DNA from: Pseudomonas sp. MWU16-30317
GTDB taxonomy: Bacteria; Pseudomonadota; Gammaproteobacteria; Pseudomonadales; Pseudomonadaceae
Reading direction: 5' to 3'
NCBI RefSeq assembly: GCF_020515695.1
Contig: NZ_JAIWJA010000014.1
Location: 1 to 64,000, forward strand
DNA: 64,000 bases
In this document: positions 1-8,614 of the stretch, piece by piece
How the letters are laid out: each line of letters opens with the position of its first letter
Position numbering within the stretch: the stretch's first letter is position 1
Notes under the pieces: generated by a model
The model's input: the letters and a program-made list of their open reading frames with translations, nothing else
What the model was told of the DNA's origin: nothing
The model's database searches: none
Program-made: the position numbers and the translations under genes

Positions 1-43
1 GGGCCAATACCTTGATTTCCACTGACTGCTCCTGGGTCAACAT
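1..43 (-). CDS. istA: IstA transposase, N-terminal 14 codons only
   Basis: The frame begins ATG at 43 and reads MLTQEQSVEIKVLA to the window edge. This resembles the start of IS21-family IstA transposases, which open with a short helix before the helix-turn-helix. The position just inside the terminal repeats supports the call. The rest of istA and istB lie outside the window. Only 14 residues are visible, so identification rests mainly on context. Confidence 0.6.
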   Translation of the reverse strand, partial: MLTQEQSVEIKVLA

Positions 44-115
44 CTCGGCAGCTCAAAGCCACCATGATCGCCCAGGGGGTCAAAATTGAGTTGGCGTTAG
101 GGGGTCAGTTTTACA
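1..115 (-). mobile_element. IS21-family element, terminal end (cut by window edge)
   Basis: Read on the minus strand, the DNA begins TGTAAAACTGACCCCC at 115, repeats a TTTTGACCCCC motif about 25 bp further in, and then enters an open frame at 43. Multiple internal terminal repeats ending in TGACCCCC, followed closely by istA, are typical of IS21-family ends. The other end lies outside the window, so the target duplication cannot be checked. The end abuts an IS256-family remnant, which suggests insertion into older IS debris. Confidence 0.7.
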
Positions 116-149
116 TTGGCGGTGACAAGTCGCGTTGAATGCCACCAAC

Positions 150-360
150 AATGGCGTCTGGTGGCCGATCAGTTGCGCGAGAAATATCCGAAAATCGCGG
201 CGCTGATGGACGGCTGCGAGGATGAAGTACTCGCTCACATGGCCTTCCCGAAGGCTCACCGCCAGCAACTGCACAGCACTAACCCGCTGGAACGGCTGAA
301 CGCGGAAATCAAACGTCGCACTGATGTCGTAGGAATCTTCCCCAACGATCCGGCGATCAG
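150..360 (+). pseudogene. IS256 (Mutator)-family transposase fragment
   Basis: The frame contains QWRLVADQLREKYP, then a short acidic stretch, then HSTNPLERLNAEIKRRTDVV and GIFPND. These are conserved C-terminal blocks of IS256/Mutator transposases, including the region after the last catalytic Glu. Intact members are about 400 residues; only about 70 remain. The segment is cut on the left next to the IS21 end and on the right before a normal C-terminus. It is a dead relic. Confidence 0.85.
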
Positions 361-424
361 TGTAGTGGTCTACTAACCCCGGGCACCTTTTTAGGCAAAA
401 ATGATCGCCACATAGAGGTGTTTG

Positions 425-850
425 ATGAGCAGACAAAGACGTACCATCACCCCTGAATTCAAGCGCGAAGCTGCCGGCCTGGTGCTTGACCAGGGCTACA
501 GCCACACTAATGCAGCCCAGTCGCTCGGGTTGGTAGAATCGGCCCTGCGACGTTGGGTCAACCATCTCTAGCAGGAACGAGGCGGTGCCACACCGACCAG
601 CAAAGCGCTGACACCCAAACAGCAGAAAATTCAGAGCTGGACGCCCGGATCAGCCGTCTTAAACGGGAAAATCCATCTTAAAAACAGGCTACTACGCTCT
701 TGATGTCCGAGGAGGACGAGCGCTTTCGTTAGTCGATCAATTGAGCTCGGAGGAGCAGGTATGTGTTGTGCTCAATCTTTGATGTCACTCGATACTGCTG
801 TTATGCGTACTGCCGCAATTGGCGACCCTCAGATGCCGAGAGGGTAATTT
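425..850 (+). pseudogene. IS3-family orfA/orfB remnant
   Basis: ATG at 425 opens MSRQRRTITPEFKREAAGLV, the helix-turn-helix start of an IS3-family OrfA. The frame stops at an in-frame TAG (569-571), where a Gln codon would be expected, and the next residues again read QER. Downstream, in shifted frames, come pieces resembling the leucine-zipper end of OrfA (SKALTPKQQK) and the first residues of OrfB (LVDQLSSEEQV, DVTRYCCYAYCRNW). The DDE domain is absent. The element is clearly inactive. Confidence 0.75.
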
Positions 851-1142
851 GTCCAGCCTTGTAAACGACTGGTTACGCACAGCCACGGCGGTGAGGGAGC
901 CACTGCATCATGTAGCGTAATGGATCACTTGACAATAATACGGAGATATACCAGCGCTCAGGTAGCTCCCGATCACATTGACGATCAAGCTCATTACAGT
1001 CACGTCTATTTAAATCTTAAAATATCATTCTATTATTATTGGGTGTACACGGCCAGCCACCAAAGACCGATATCGCGAAAGCGATCGGCTAATCACTGAA
1101 GCCCACCCTCGATGGGCAAGCTAAGCTGGGTTACCAGCAAAG
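851..1142. other. Intergenic stretch, no gene recognised
   Basis: This 290-bp AT-rich stretch lies between the IS3 remnant and the Phd-like frame. A short reading near 1047-1125 on the plus strand (RYRESDRLITEAHPRWA) vaguely recalls an IS3 OrfB segment, but it is too short and degraded to call. No promoter, tRNA or terminator was convincing. Confidence 0.4.
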
Positions 1143-1364
1143 TCACTTCAGCGAATTGAATAATGCCTCAATCTCGCCGTCCAAGTCGACTGACATCTCC
1201 GAATGGATGCTCACCCCGTGCAGCACCTCGCCAGAAGTTGAGGCAGCCGTAGAACTTCTCTTCAAGGAAGGCCGTCGGTTGCCGACAATGGCAATACAGT
1301 CGCCTTCCTCTACGACCTCTATGAATATAGAGAGTGGTGGGCCCGCAATATCTATGATTTTCAT
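1143..1364 (-). CDS. Small Phd/YefM-like antitoxin candidate, orphan
   Basis: This 73-residue frame starts MKIIDIAGPPLSIFIEVVEE. It follows the layout of Phd/YefM antitoxins: a short N-terminal strand, a leucine-rich helix before a VEEGD turn, a strand with an N-R-R-P element (where Phd proteins have NGKP), and a C-terminal tail (EVLHGV, then DLDGEIEALFNS) like the toxin-binding segment of PIN- or Doc-associated members. No toxin gene follows on the minus strand. Similarity is weak; it may be a degraded relic or a chance frame. An alternative upstream start at 1448 adds 28 residues. Confidence 0.35.
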   Translation of the reverse strand: MKIIDIAGPPLSIFIEVVEEGDCIAIVGNRRPSLKRSSTAASTSGEVLHGVSIHSEMSVDLDGEIEALFNSLK

Positions 1365-1477
1365 ACGAAAGCCTTTCATGCTTAGTCTTGAAATGATCGA
1401 AAATTTCAAGGTTGCCAATAGAGCTCGGTGGTGTGCACCGTTGGCCAAGCATCAGCCGGGCGCAGGAGTTTGAGCGA

Positions 1478-2839
1478 TCAACGATGTCCCACCCTGACAG
1501 CGGTTGGAGGCAATGCAAGCAATATGGCTAAGCCGCCTGCGAGCATGAGCAGTGCGATAGTGTATATGCCGTTATCCAAGCTGCCTGTCAGATCCTTAAT
1601 AAAGCCGAGCAAAGCAGGGCTGACGAAGCCACCGATAACGCCAATCGAACTGACTAGACTGATCCCTACCGCCGCAGTCGCATTGTTCAAATACGTAGAG
1701 GGTATCGCCCAATAGGCGATGCCGGCACCGAACTGAAAAAAGCCAACAATACTCAAGACCGCGAGGGTTGCCACCAGCGAGTTATTCAAAAAAGGCGTAA
1801 TGGCGAGGCCGATTGCGCCAAGTATCAATGAGCCGCCAACATGCCATCGACGCTCCCTCCGCCGATCCGAACTGGCCGAGATGAACAACACACCTAAGGC
1901 AGCAAAGATGTAGGGGATTGCTGACAGAACCCCGATGTGGGAAACCTCTGTTACACCCAGCCCTTTGATGATCGTAGGCATCCAAAACGTGAAGGTGTAA
2001 TTCGCGCATGCGGTTGTAAAGTAAATGAACGCGAGCAGCCAGACCTTGATATCACTCAGGGCCAGACGCAGCTTGGTCAACACTCCGACATGACCATTAG
2101 CACTAGATGGATCGGTATCTCTTGCCATCGCTTTGATGACAATCTGCTTTTCGTCGGCGCTCAGCCATTTTGCATCTGCTGGACGATTGGCTAACAACAA
2201 GTAGCAGAGACATCCGATCACTATGGTCGGCAGCCCTTCGATCAGGAACATCCATTGCCAGCCCTCCAGTTCGTGCACCCCATTCATCGATGACATGATC
2301 CAACCCGAAATCGGGCCGCCGATGATACCTGCTACCGGGATGGCAAACATGAATTGGCCTGTAACCTTCCCGCGTCGAGTGCTTGGAAACCAGTAGGTGA
2401 GGTACAGAATGATGCCTGGAAAGAAACCGGCTTCGCAGATACCCAGCAAGAGCCTGACAAGATAAAACTGCTCAGGCGTCTTTACCAGCATCGTAGATGC
2501 TGACACCAATCCCCAGAGCACCATGATCCGGAGCATGGTGATTCGAACTCCGATGCGCTCAAGCCACAGGTTACTAGGCACCTCGAACAGCAGGTAGCTG
2601 ATGAAGAAAATTCCTGCGCCGAGCCCATAGACGGCTTCGGAAAAGCCAAGGTCAGTACTCATTTGCAGCTTGGCGTAACCGACATTGATTCGGTCAAGGA
2701 AGGCCAGTAGATAAGCCAAGAACAGCAGTGGAACGAGACGGTAGGTGATTTTTCGGTAAACAGAGTTTTCGGCCTTGAGGCTTTCATCCAACGAATGAAG
2801 GTCTGGGGAAACTCCCAAAAGTGATCCGAGATTTGCCAT
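1478..2839 (-). CDS. MFS transporter, anion:cation symporter (ACS) family
   Basis: This is a 453-residue inner-membrane protein with about 12 hydrophobic segments. After a 35-residue cytoplasmic tail comes FLAYLLAFLDRINVGYAKLQ, the DR-x-N signature of the ACS family (phthalate, 4-hydroxyphenylacetate, tartrate and glucarate carriers). A second conserved block, GICEAGFFPGIILYLTYWFP, follows at about residue 135. ATG at 2839 is preferred over the TTG two codons upstream because GAGGATTG lies just ahead of it. It is transcribed toward the left end and is separated by about 110 bp from the BKACE gene on the same strand, so it probably imports the organic acid that the following enzymes degrade. 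The substrate itself cannot be read from sequence. Confidence 0.85.
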   Translation of the reverse strand: MANLGSLLGVSPDLHSLDESLKAENSVYRKITYRLVPLLFLAYLLAFLDRINVGYAKLQMSTDLGFSEAVYGLGAGIFFISYLLFEVPSNLWLERIGVRITMLRIMVLWGLVSASTMLVKTPEQFYLVRLLLGICEAGFFPGIILYLTYWFPSTRRGKVTGQFMFAIPVAGIIGGPISGWIMSSMNGVHELEGWQWMFLIEGLPTIVIGCLCYLLLANRPADAKWLSADEKQIVIKAMARDTDPSSANGHVGVLTKLRLALSDIKVWLLAFIYFTTACANYTFTFWMPTIIKGLGVTEVSHIGVLSAIPYIFAALGVLFISASSDRRRERRWHVGGSLILGAIGLAITPFLNNSLVATLAVLSIVGFFQFGAGIAYWAIPSTYLNNATAAVGISLVSSIGVIGGFVSPALLGFIKDLTGSLDNGIYTIALLMLAGGLAILLALPPTAVRVGHR

Positions 2840-2951
2840 GGTCAATCCTCGCGATAATTATTATTGTTTTAGGTAGTTGGAAACATTCAAGGACTCTAAC
2901 CATAGTCCCCAATGCTTCCAGCGTGGAACGTACACAGTCGCGACCGCAGGC

Positions 2952-3893
2952 TTAGAAACCCACGTTGCTGGCCCCTTTCAAGCCCAGAATCTGACGTGCT
3001 TCATCAGGGGTTGCGATCTCGTACGACAGCTCTTCGAGGATCCGACGGATTTTCCTGACTTGCTCAGCGTTGGTCTTGGCCTTCACGCCTTTTTCCAGAT
3101 AAATACTGTCTTCCAAGCCAACACGAACATGACCGCCCATAATCGCGCCGACGGTCAACAGTGACATCTGATGGCGACCTGCTCCCAAGATCGAGAACTC
3201 ATAGCTGCTACGACCAAACAGGCGGTCAGCAACACCCCGGATCATGGCCAGGTTTTCTGGGTCGGGGCCGAGGCCGCCCAGAATGCCGTATATGGACTGA
3301 ATAAAGAATGGCGGTTTGATCAGCCCTTCTTCGACGAAATACGCAAGGTTGTACAGGTGGCCAACGTCATAGCACTCCAGCTCGAACCGGGTTCCGGACT
3401 CACCCAAGTCCTGCATAATGTGCTTGATGTCCTTAAAGGTGTTTCGAAAAATCAAATCCTCCATGCCTTCGACATAAGGCTTTTCCCATTCATGCTGCCA
3501 ATGGTCGATTTTGCGTGCGATGGGATGAATGGAGAAATTCATGGAGCCCATATTCAGCGAGCACATCTCGGGTCGTGCACGCAGTGGGTAGGCCAGTCGC
3601 TCCTGCAACGACATACGGGTACTGCCACCGGTAGTAATGTTGATCACCGCGCCGGTCTGACGCGCGATTTCGGGAACAAATTGATCGAACAATGCAGGGT
3701 CTGGCGAGGGCCGGCCATCAATCGGGTCGCGAGCATGCAGATGCACAATGGAGGCCCCGGCCTCAACGGCCTCAATCGCCTGCTGAGCAATCTGCTCCGG
3801 CGTGATTGGCAGATATTCCGACAGGGTCGGAGTGTGCATAGCACCTGTTACAGCACAGGTGATGATGATCTTGCGATTCTTATTGGTCATCAT
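2952..3893 (-). CDS. BKACE family beta-keto acid cleavage enzyme (DUF849)
   Basis: At 313 residues this has the full length of the BKACE/Kce family. These Zn-dependent TIM-barrel enzymes condense a beta-keto acid with acetyl-CoA to give acetoacetate and a new CoA ester; 3-keto-5-aminohexanoate and dehydrocarnitine are known substrates of relatives. Visible hallmarks are IIITCAVTGAMHTP at the N-terminus, the metal-binding H-L-H in SIVHLHARDP (about residue 51), INITTGGS, and the C-terminal VGLEDSIYLEKG carrying the metal-ligand Glu. Its ATG overlaps the stop of the upstream dehydrogenase (ATGA), so the two are translationally coupled. That pairing is the usual one: the dehydrogenase makes the keto acid that BKACE cleaves. 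Substrate unknown; a carnitine-like compound is one possibility. Confidence 0.88.
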   Translation of the reverse strand: MMTNKNRKIIITCAVTGAMHTPTLSEYLPITPEQIAQQAIEAVEAGASIVHLHARDPIDGRPSPDPALFDQFVPEIARQTGAVINITTGGSTRMSLQERLAYPLRARPEMCSLNMGSMNFSIHPIARKIDHWQHEWEKPYVEGMEDLIFRNTFKDIKHIMQDLGESGTRFELECYDVGHLYNLAYFVEEGLIKPPFFIQSIYGILGGLGPDPENLAMIRGVADRLFGRSSYEFSILGAGRHQMSLLTVGAIMGGHVRVGLEDSIYLEKGVKAKTNAEQVRKIRRILEELSYEIATPDEARQILGLKGASNVGF

Positions 3894-4837
3894 ACGGACT
3901 CAACCACTAGCGTTTTAAGGGCAGGCGTATTGATGGACTCAATGAGTCGCAACGCCAACTGCATACGAACCTGGTCGGCTTGCTCCGGAGTCCAGGAACG
4001 AAGTCCTTGGCCCGTGCGCATCCCCTCACGACCTTGGGAAAGGAGCGTTTCCAGTAGGGGATTAGGTGCTTGGTCGTTGCACAAATCAGGAAAGATTACA
4101 TGGTGTACTAGCTGGGTGAGCTGAAGCCCTACCAGATCAGCGTTTTCCATTGGGCCGAGGAATGGCATGCGCATACCGAAGCTTTGCTTAACTACGGTAT
4201 CGATGGTTTGCGCATCGCAGACGCCTTGAGAAACTAGCGAGATTGCCTCTCTCCACATCGCGTGCTGAAGCCGATTGCCGATAAAGCCTGCGACATCGCG
4301 GTTTACTTTTACGGGGGACTTGCCCAGGCTCTGAAGAAGCTCAAAAGTCGAGTCAAATACCTGTGCGGAGGTGTACTCGGTGCGTACGACTTCGACAAGA
4401 GGGACAAGATGGGGGGGATTCCACCAGTGCGTTCCAACCAGGCGAGCCCGTGCATCCATTTCGAGCAGTTCGCCAATTGCAGTGATCGGGATGACAGATG
4501 TATTGCTCGCTAAGATCGCATGGCTGGGCGCGAATTCAGCCACCTCAGCAAACAGCTTTTGCTTCAGTTCAAGCCGTTCAGGCGCGGCTTCGATAATGAT
4601 ATCGGCGCCTGCAACAGCAGCCTTCAAGTCGCTAACTAGAGAGATATTGGCAAGAACAGATGCGGAGGCGAGCCCCATCTGATCAAGGTTGTGGGCAATG
4701 CGTTGGGGAGCAACGTCGAGGATCGCCCGATCAGGGTCATGGAGGATGACCTTGTGACCAGCCAGGGCAAAGACTTGTGCAATGCCATGCCCCATCAGCC
4801 CCGCACCGATGACACAGGCGTTAAGGATTTTTTGCAT
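3890..4837 (-). CDS. 3-hydroxyacyl-CoA dehydrogenase-type NAD enzyme (carnitine/hydroxy acid dehydrogenase-like)
   Basis: This 315-residue two-domain dehydrogenase opens MQKILNACVIGAGLMGHGIA, a GxGxxG Rossmann motif for NAD, followed by HDPD, the acidic residue that prefers NADH. Catalytic-domain blocks are IIEAAPERLELKQKLF, ASNTSVIPI, GTHWWNPPHLVPLVEVV (the catalytic His region; the free-acid branch has HxxNPPH rather than the HFFNP of acyl-CoA enzymes) and GFIGNRLQHAMWREA. That points to a small hydroxy acid such as L-carnitine or L-gulonate. ATG at 4837 is chosen because CGGAG sits 6-8 bases upstream; a longer start at 4885 is possible. It overlaps the BKACE gene and is divergent from the AraC gene. 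Confidence 0.82.
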   Translation of the reverse strand: MQKILNACVIGAGLMGHGIAQVFALAGHKVILHDPDRAILDVAPQRIAHNLDQMGLASASVLANISLVSDLKAAVAGADIIIEAAPERLELKQKLFAEVAEFAPSHAILASNTSVIPITAIGELLEMDARARLVGTHWWNPPHLVPLVEVVRTEYTSAQVFDSTFELLQSLGKSPVKVNRDVAGFIGNRLQHAMWREAISLVSQGVCDAQTIDTVVKQSFGMRMPFLGPMENADLVGLQLTQLVHHVIFPDLCNDQAPNPLLETLLSQGREGMRTGQGLRSWTPEQADQVRMQLALRLIESINTPALKTLVVESV

Positions 4838-4957
4838 GATGACTCCGTTTTTATCGAGCCCGTTGGGCTTTCTTGTTGGAGTCATACTACGAGCGAGTCC
4901 ATAAACTGGTAAGGTTTTGGAAGGACAGCTGCCAGTCTTAATCGGACACCTACAAAA

Positions 4958-6007
4958 ATGGACTCGCCCATGCCTGCACCGAATCAGGTTTTCCTAAATC
5001 AGAAAATCTTTGCTCCTTACAAGATCGCCACGCTGGTCGAAACGGTGGCAGATCAAGGCATAACCCCCGACGTGGTTTTAATGGGCACACAGCTCGACGC
5101 AAATCAGATCAACGATCCCAACACACTCACATCGATTCATCAGTACATCGAGGCCTGTGACAATGTCATCAGGGCTTCAGCCGACGCCTCCACGGCTTTC
5201 CAAGTGGGGTCACGAATGCATCTCTCGGCGTATGGGATGTATGGCTACGCACTGATGTGCAGTTTGACCTTGCGCGACTTTTTCGACTTTGGCGTGAAAT
5301 ATCACGTTCTGGCTACGCCCACCGTGCTCATCAGTTGGCGTGAGGAAGAAGACGCAGCCATCTGGGAGTTCACAGAACTCTATCACCACCTGATGAGTGC
5401 AGAGACCCGAGAGTTCCTTATCCGCCAGCAGATGGCCCAGCACGTCACTCACCTCAGGGACGCTGCTGGCAATGAGTGCACACCGGTCAGGGCGCTATTC
5501 ACATTCCCCACTCCGGCTGACAAAGCCAGGTATGAGCGATTCCTGGGCTGTGAGTGTGTGTTCGACGCTCAGGCAACCGAACTTCACTACCCGCGAGCCA
5601 TTTTGTCCCAGGCGCCCCAGCTCGCAAATCGATTGACCCGCACTATGCTCCAGGAAACGTGTGACCGATTGATCGGGAGGGCGAAGACCTCCAGGGGAGT
5701 GGCCGGAGAGGTCTACCAACTGATGATGTTGACCCCTAGCCAGTTTCCGACCATGGGACAAATAGCTGTGCATATGCAGCTGACTACCCGGACGCTGCGG
5801 CGAAAGTTGCTGGCGGAAGATACGGACTACGGAGCGATCCTGGATGACGTCCGCAGTAGCCTGGCCATCGAGTATCTACAAACGACGAAAATGAGCACAG
5901 AGGATATTGCAGCAAAGTTGGGTTTCAGCGACAGCACCAATTTCCGTCGCGCCTTCAAACGCTGGACGGGCAAAACCCCCCGCCAATTGCGAGATGAAAC
6001 GAGGTAA
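4958..6007 (+). CDS. AraC-family regulator with arabinose-binding-like N-terminal domain
   Basis: The protein has 349 residues. Residues about 30-215 resemble the Arabinose_bd-type sensor domain found in OruR/ArgR-like Pseudomonas regulators. The C-terminus (about 250-345) carries two helix-turn-helix units: IAVHMQLTTRTLRRKL and the second, most conserved one, IAAKLGFSDSTNFRRAFKRW with TGKTPRQLR. It is transcribed divergently from the dehydrogenase-BKACE-MFS set, with a 120-bp gap, so it most likely activates that operon in response to the substrate. A shorter start at 4970 cannot be excluded; neither start has a strong Shine-Dalgarno sequence. Confidence 0.85.
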   Translation: MDSPMPAPNQVFLNQKIFAPYKIATLVETVADQGITPDVVLMGTQLDANQINDPNTLTSIHQYIEACDNVIRASADASTAFQVGSRMHLSAYGMYGYALMCSLTLRDFFDFGVKYHVLATPTVLISWREEEDAAIWEFTELYHHLMSAETREFLIRQQMAQHVTHLRDAAGNECTPVRALFTFPTPADKARYERFLGCECVFDAQATELHYPRAILSQAPQLANRLTRTMLQETCDRLIGRAKTSRGVAGEVYQLMMLTPSQFPTMGQIAVHMQLTTRTLRRKLLAEDTDYGAILDDVRSSLAIEYLQTTKMSTEDIAAKLGFSDSTNFRRAFKRWTGKTPRQLRDETR

Positions 6008-6146
6008 AAACACGTGTCCACTTCAGACCCCTTTGGTGTCACTGGAGACCTCGTATTTACCGGATGGGATTCGTAGTATGACGCAAGGCAGATCCCAAGA
6101 GGTCTACAAACCAAATGGCCCAGTCAAAAAATAAGAGTGCCTTCCC

Positions 6147-6674
6147 ATGCTCATACCGGTTCGACGCATTATCACCTTTGATGACGCAAACGGTCGTTCC
6201 TCCGTCTTTATCGACGGCCCTGCCACTCATGTCATCGGTGGGTTGACCGAACTGTGGACTACTGGCAAAACACCCCACGACCATGACCTCAGGATTGATC
6301 GCGGTGAGCAGTCCAATTCACTGGAGCCCCCCGTCTTCGGGACTGTTTTTCGTTTCTTTCAGATCCCCCCTGAATCCAGCACGGCGCATCTAAGCCCCGA
6401 TGAAATAGCGAAGGCATGGAGCGACTTGTTTGCCAGAATGAACGCCTCGCATGTTCAGCCAGACACGCGTCGGGGCCCTGGCATGCACAGAAGCGCCACC
6501 ACGGACTACATCATCCTTCTCCAGGGTTCTATCACACTCATACTCGATGATGCAGAAGTGGACATGAATCCATTCGACGTCGTCATCCAACGAGGCACCA
6601 ACCACGGTTGGGTCAACAGAGGCGAAGTGGATGCGCTTTTGATGGCCGTGCTGGTTGATGCGAAAGGCGACTAA
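6147..6674 (+). CDS. Cupin-domain protein
   Basis: This is a 175-residue protein. The C-terminal half shows a single cupin fold: TDYIILLQGSITLILDD followed by a loop and RGTNHGWVNRG, including the second-motif His. Single-domain cupins of this shape are widespread next to aromatic and hydroxy acid catabolic genes, where they may bind metal or a small acid, but most have no defined reaction. It lies downstream of the AraC gene (140-bp gap) and upstream of a broken dehydrogenase on the same strand, consistent with one catabolic transcript. It is not similar enough to the two mandelonitrile-lyase-like cupins at 11.9 and 19.7 kb to call it a paralogue. Confidence 0.7.
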   Translation: MLIPVRRIITFDDANGRSSVFIDGPATHVIGGLTELWTTGKTPHDHDLRIDRGEQSNSLEPPVFGTVFRFFQIPPESSTAHLSPDEIAKAWSDLFARMNASHVQPDTRRGPGMHRSATTDYIILLQGSITLILDDAEVDMNPFDVVIQRGTNHGWVNRGEVDALLMAVLVDAKGD

Positions 6675-6723
6675 TCGGCATTAGTTCAGGAGACTGAACC
6701 ATCTTCCCGGGAGTACACCCACC

Positions 6724-7597
6724 TTGAAATCAAAAGCTATAGGCGTGATCGGCGCCGGAACCATGGGAAACGGTATCGCTCAGGTGTGTGCCGTCGCAGG
6801 GTACGATGTTTTCCTGTTGGATATCAGCCAGGCCGCTGTGGATCGGGGCTTGAGCACACTGCGTAAGAATCTTGATCGGCAAGTAGCGAAGCAGGCACTA
6901 ACCCAGCAAATTGCTGACGACGCCTATGCGCGAATCCAGCCGAGCACCGATTATGAGATTTTGTCTCAAGTAGCCATGGCTATTGAAGCTGCGACAGAAA
7001 GTTTAGAGCTGAAAGTTCGAGTGCTCAACCAGATCGCGACATATATTGATTGTGAGTGCGTTATTGCCACGAATACCTCCTCACTTTCGGTAACGCAGTT
7101 GGCTGCTGCTATTGATCATCCGGAGCGATTCATAGGCCTGCACTTTTTCAATCCGGTACCGATGATGAGGCTGGAGGTCATTCGGGGGCTCCGGACTTCG
7201 GACGCCTGCCATGAGCGTGTGATGGAGGTTGGCAGAGAAGCTTGAGAAGACAGCGATTAACGCAAGCAACCGACCCGGATTCGTTGTGAATCGAATACTA
7301 ATTCCAATGATCAACGAAGCGATTTTCGTATTAGAGGAAGGCCTGTCCTCGGCACAGGAAATCGATGCCGGCATGCAGCTCGGATGCAACCAACCGATAG
7401 GCCCGCTCGCACTCGCAGACCTCATTGGACTGGATACGATGCTCGCGATTATGGAGTCGTTTCAAGAGGGGTTCGGGCACGACAAATACCGGGCCGCACC
7501 GCTCCTGAGGGAAATGGTTGCAGCCGAGCTGCTAGGCAGGAAAACCGGTAAAGGGTTCTACGATTACTGCTCCTGCCAAACATTCGAAAAGTCGTAA
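6724..7597 (+). pseudogene. 3-hydroxybutyryl-CoA dehydrogenase, single-base frameshift
   Basis: TTG at 6724 opens KAIGVIGAGTMGNGIAQVCA (NAD motif), then IEAATESLELK, ATNTSSLSVTQLA and IGLHFFNPVPMMRLEVI, the acyl-CoA-type HFFNP signature. The frame ends at 7245 shortly after ERVMEV. The next frame (from 7229) continues seamlessly with AEKLEKTAINASNRPGFVVN, NEAIFVLEEG and MQLGCNQPIGPLALADLIGL through GRKTGKGFYDY. Removing one G near 7229 restores a protein of about 290 residues, the normal family length. Both halves are otherwise undamaged, so the mutation is recent or the base is a sequencing error. The enzyme would interconvert acetoacetyl-CoA and 3-hydroxybutyryl-CoA. Confidence 0.9.
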
Positions 7598-8221
7598 TGA
7601 TTCAATCTGCCCTCAGCCGCGAAATGAGCATCCTGTCTCTCCAGGCGACCCAATCAGCGAGGCTTCGCGATCCTGCCTCTTTCCTGACGCCCGCAGACAA
7701 AACGGCTCTGGTTTCCTGATCAAGCACTGGAGTACCTAGATCAGCCCACCAACTATTGATAGAGGGTGCAAATTTATCCAAAAACTTATCCAGCCCCTGG
7801 TCTCCGGCGCCGAGATGGTAAAGAAGACACTGGCCCATTACGCTCCACCGCAGACCTGGGCCAAAACGCACAGCGGCATCCGCATCTTCCACTGAAACCA
7901 CGCCCTCTTTGACCAAATGGGTGACCTCGCGAAAGAGTGCTGCCTGGAGTCTGTTTGCTACGTGGCCGACGATTTGCTTACGAAGCACAATGTTTTTCTT
8001 ACCCATGGCCTCGTAAAAATCCCGTGCGGCGTTGATGGTTGCCTCGGACGTCTTGGGGCCACCGACCAGCTCGACCAACGGGAGTAGATGAGGGGGGTTG
8101 AACGGGTGACCAATCAGTGTACGTTCGGGGTGGCGCTGATAAGCTGCCTGGATGTCTTGAACGAGCCCCATGAAAGACAGGACACCGTTCCCCCCTTAAG
8201 ATAAGGGATAGGCAAACGGGT

Positions 8222-8614
8222 ATGTATATGACTAACAGCAACGATAAGGGTGGCGAGCTGCTCGGCCAGGAACGCCGACGCCGTTGGAGCACCGACCAGA
8301 AGCTGGCCATGGTTCGCGAGAGCCTCGAACCCGGACAAAGTGTGTCCGTAGTGGCCCGGCGCAACGGCATCAATGCCAACCAGCTGTTCCTGTGGCGCAA
8401 GCTTTACCAGGACGGGAGCTTGTCGGCGGTCAGTGCTGGCGAGGCCGTGGTACCGGCGTCGGAACTGAGCGATGCGCTCAAGCAGATCCGAGAGTTGCAG
8501 CGGATGCTGGGCAAGAAAACGATGGAGGCCGAAGTCCTCAAAGAGGCCGTGGAGATCGCCCGGTCGCGAAAATGGATTGCGCACTCACCCTTGTTGCCGG
8601 GGGACGACCAGTGA
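8222..8614 (+). CDS. IS2-group transposase OrfA
   Basis: This 130-residue DNA-binding subunit has a helix-turn-helix at residues about 18-60 (RRRWSTDQKLAMVRESLEP, then VVARRNGINANQLFLWRKLY). A coiled segment follows (ALKQIRELQRMLGKKTMEAE, VLKEAVEIARSRK), corresponding to the leucine zipper of IS3-family OrfA. It overlaps orfB in the next frame; in this family a -1 frameshift produces the OrfAB transposase. The ATG at 8222 lies 64 bp inside the left end. A start at 8228 is also possible. Confidence 0.9.
   Translation: MYMTNSNDKGGELLGQERRRRWSTDQKLAMVRESLEPGQSVSVVARRNGINANQLFLWRKLYQDGSLSAVSAGEAVVPASELSDALKQIRELQRMLGKKTMEAEVLKEAVEIARSRKWIAHSPLLPGDDQ

Noticed and set aside
3171..4124. 317-codon plus-strand frame
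   Set aside because: Antisense to the BKACE and dehydrogenase genes; no motif.
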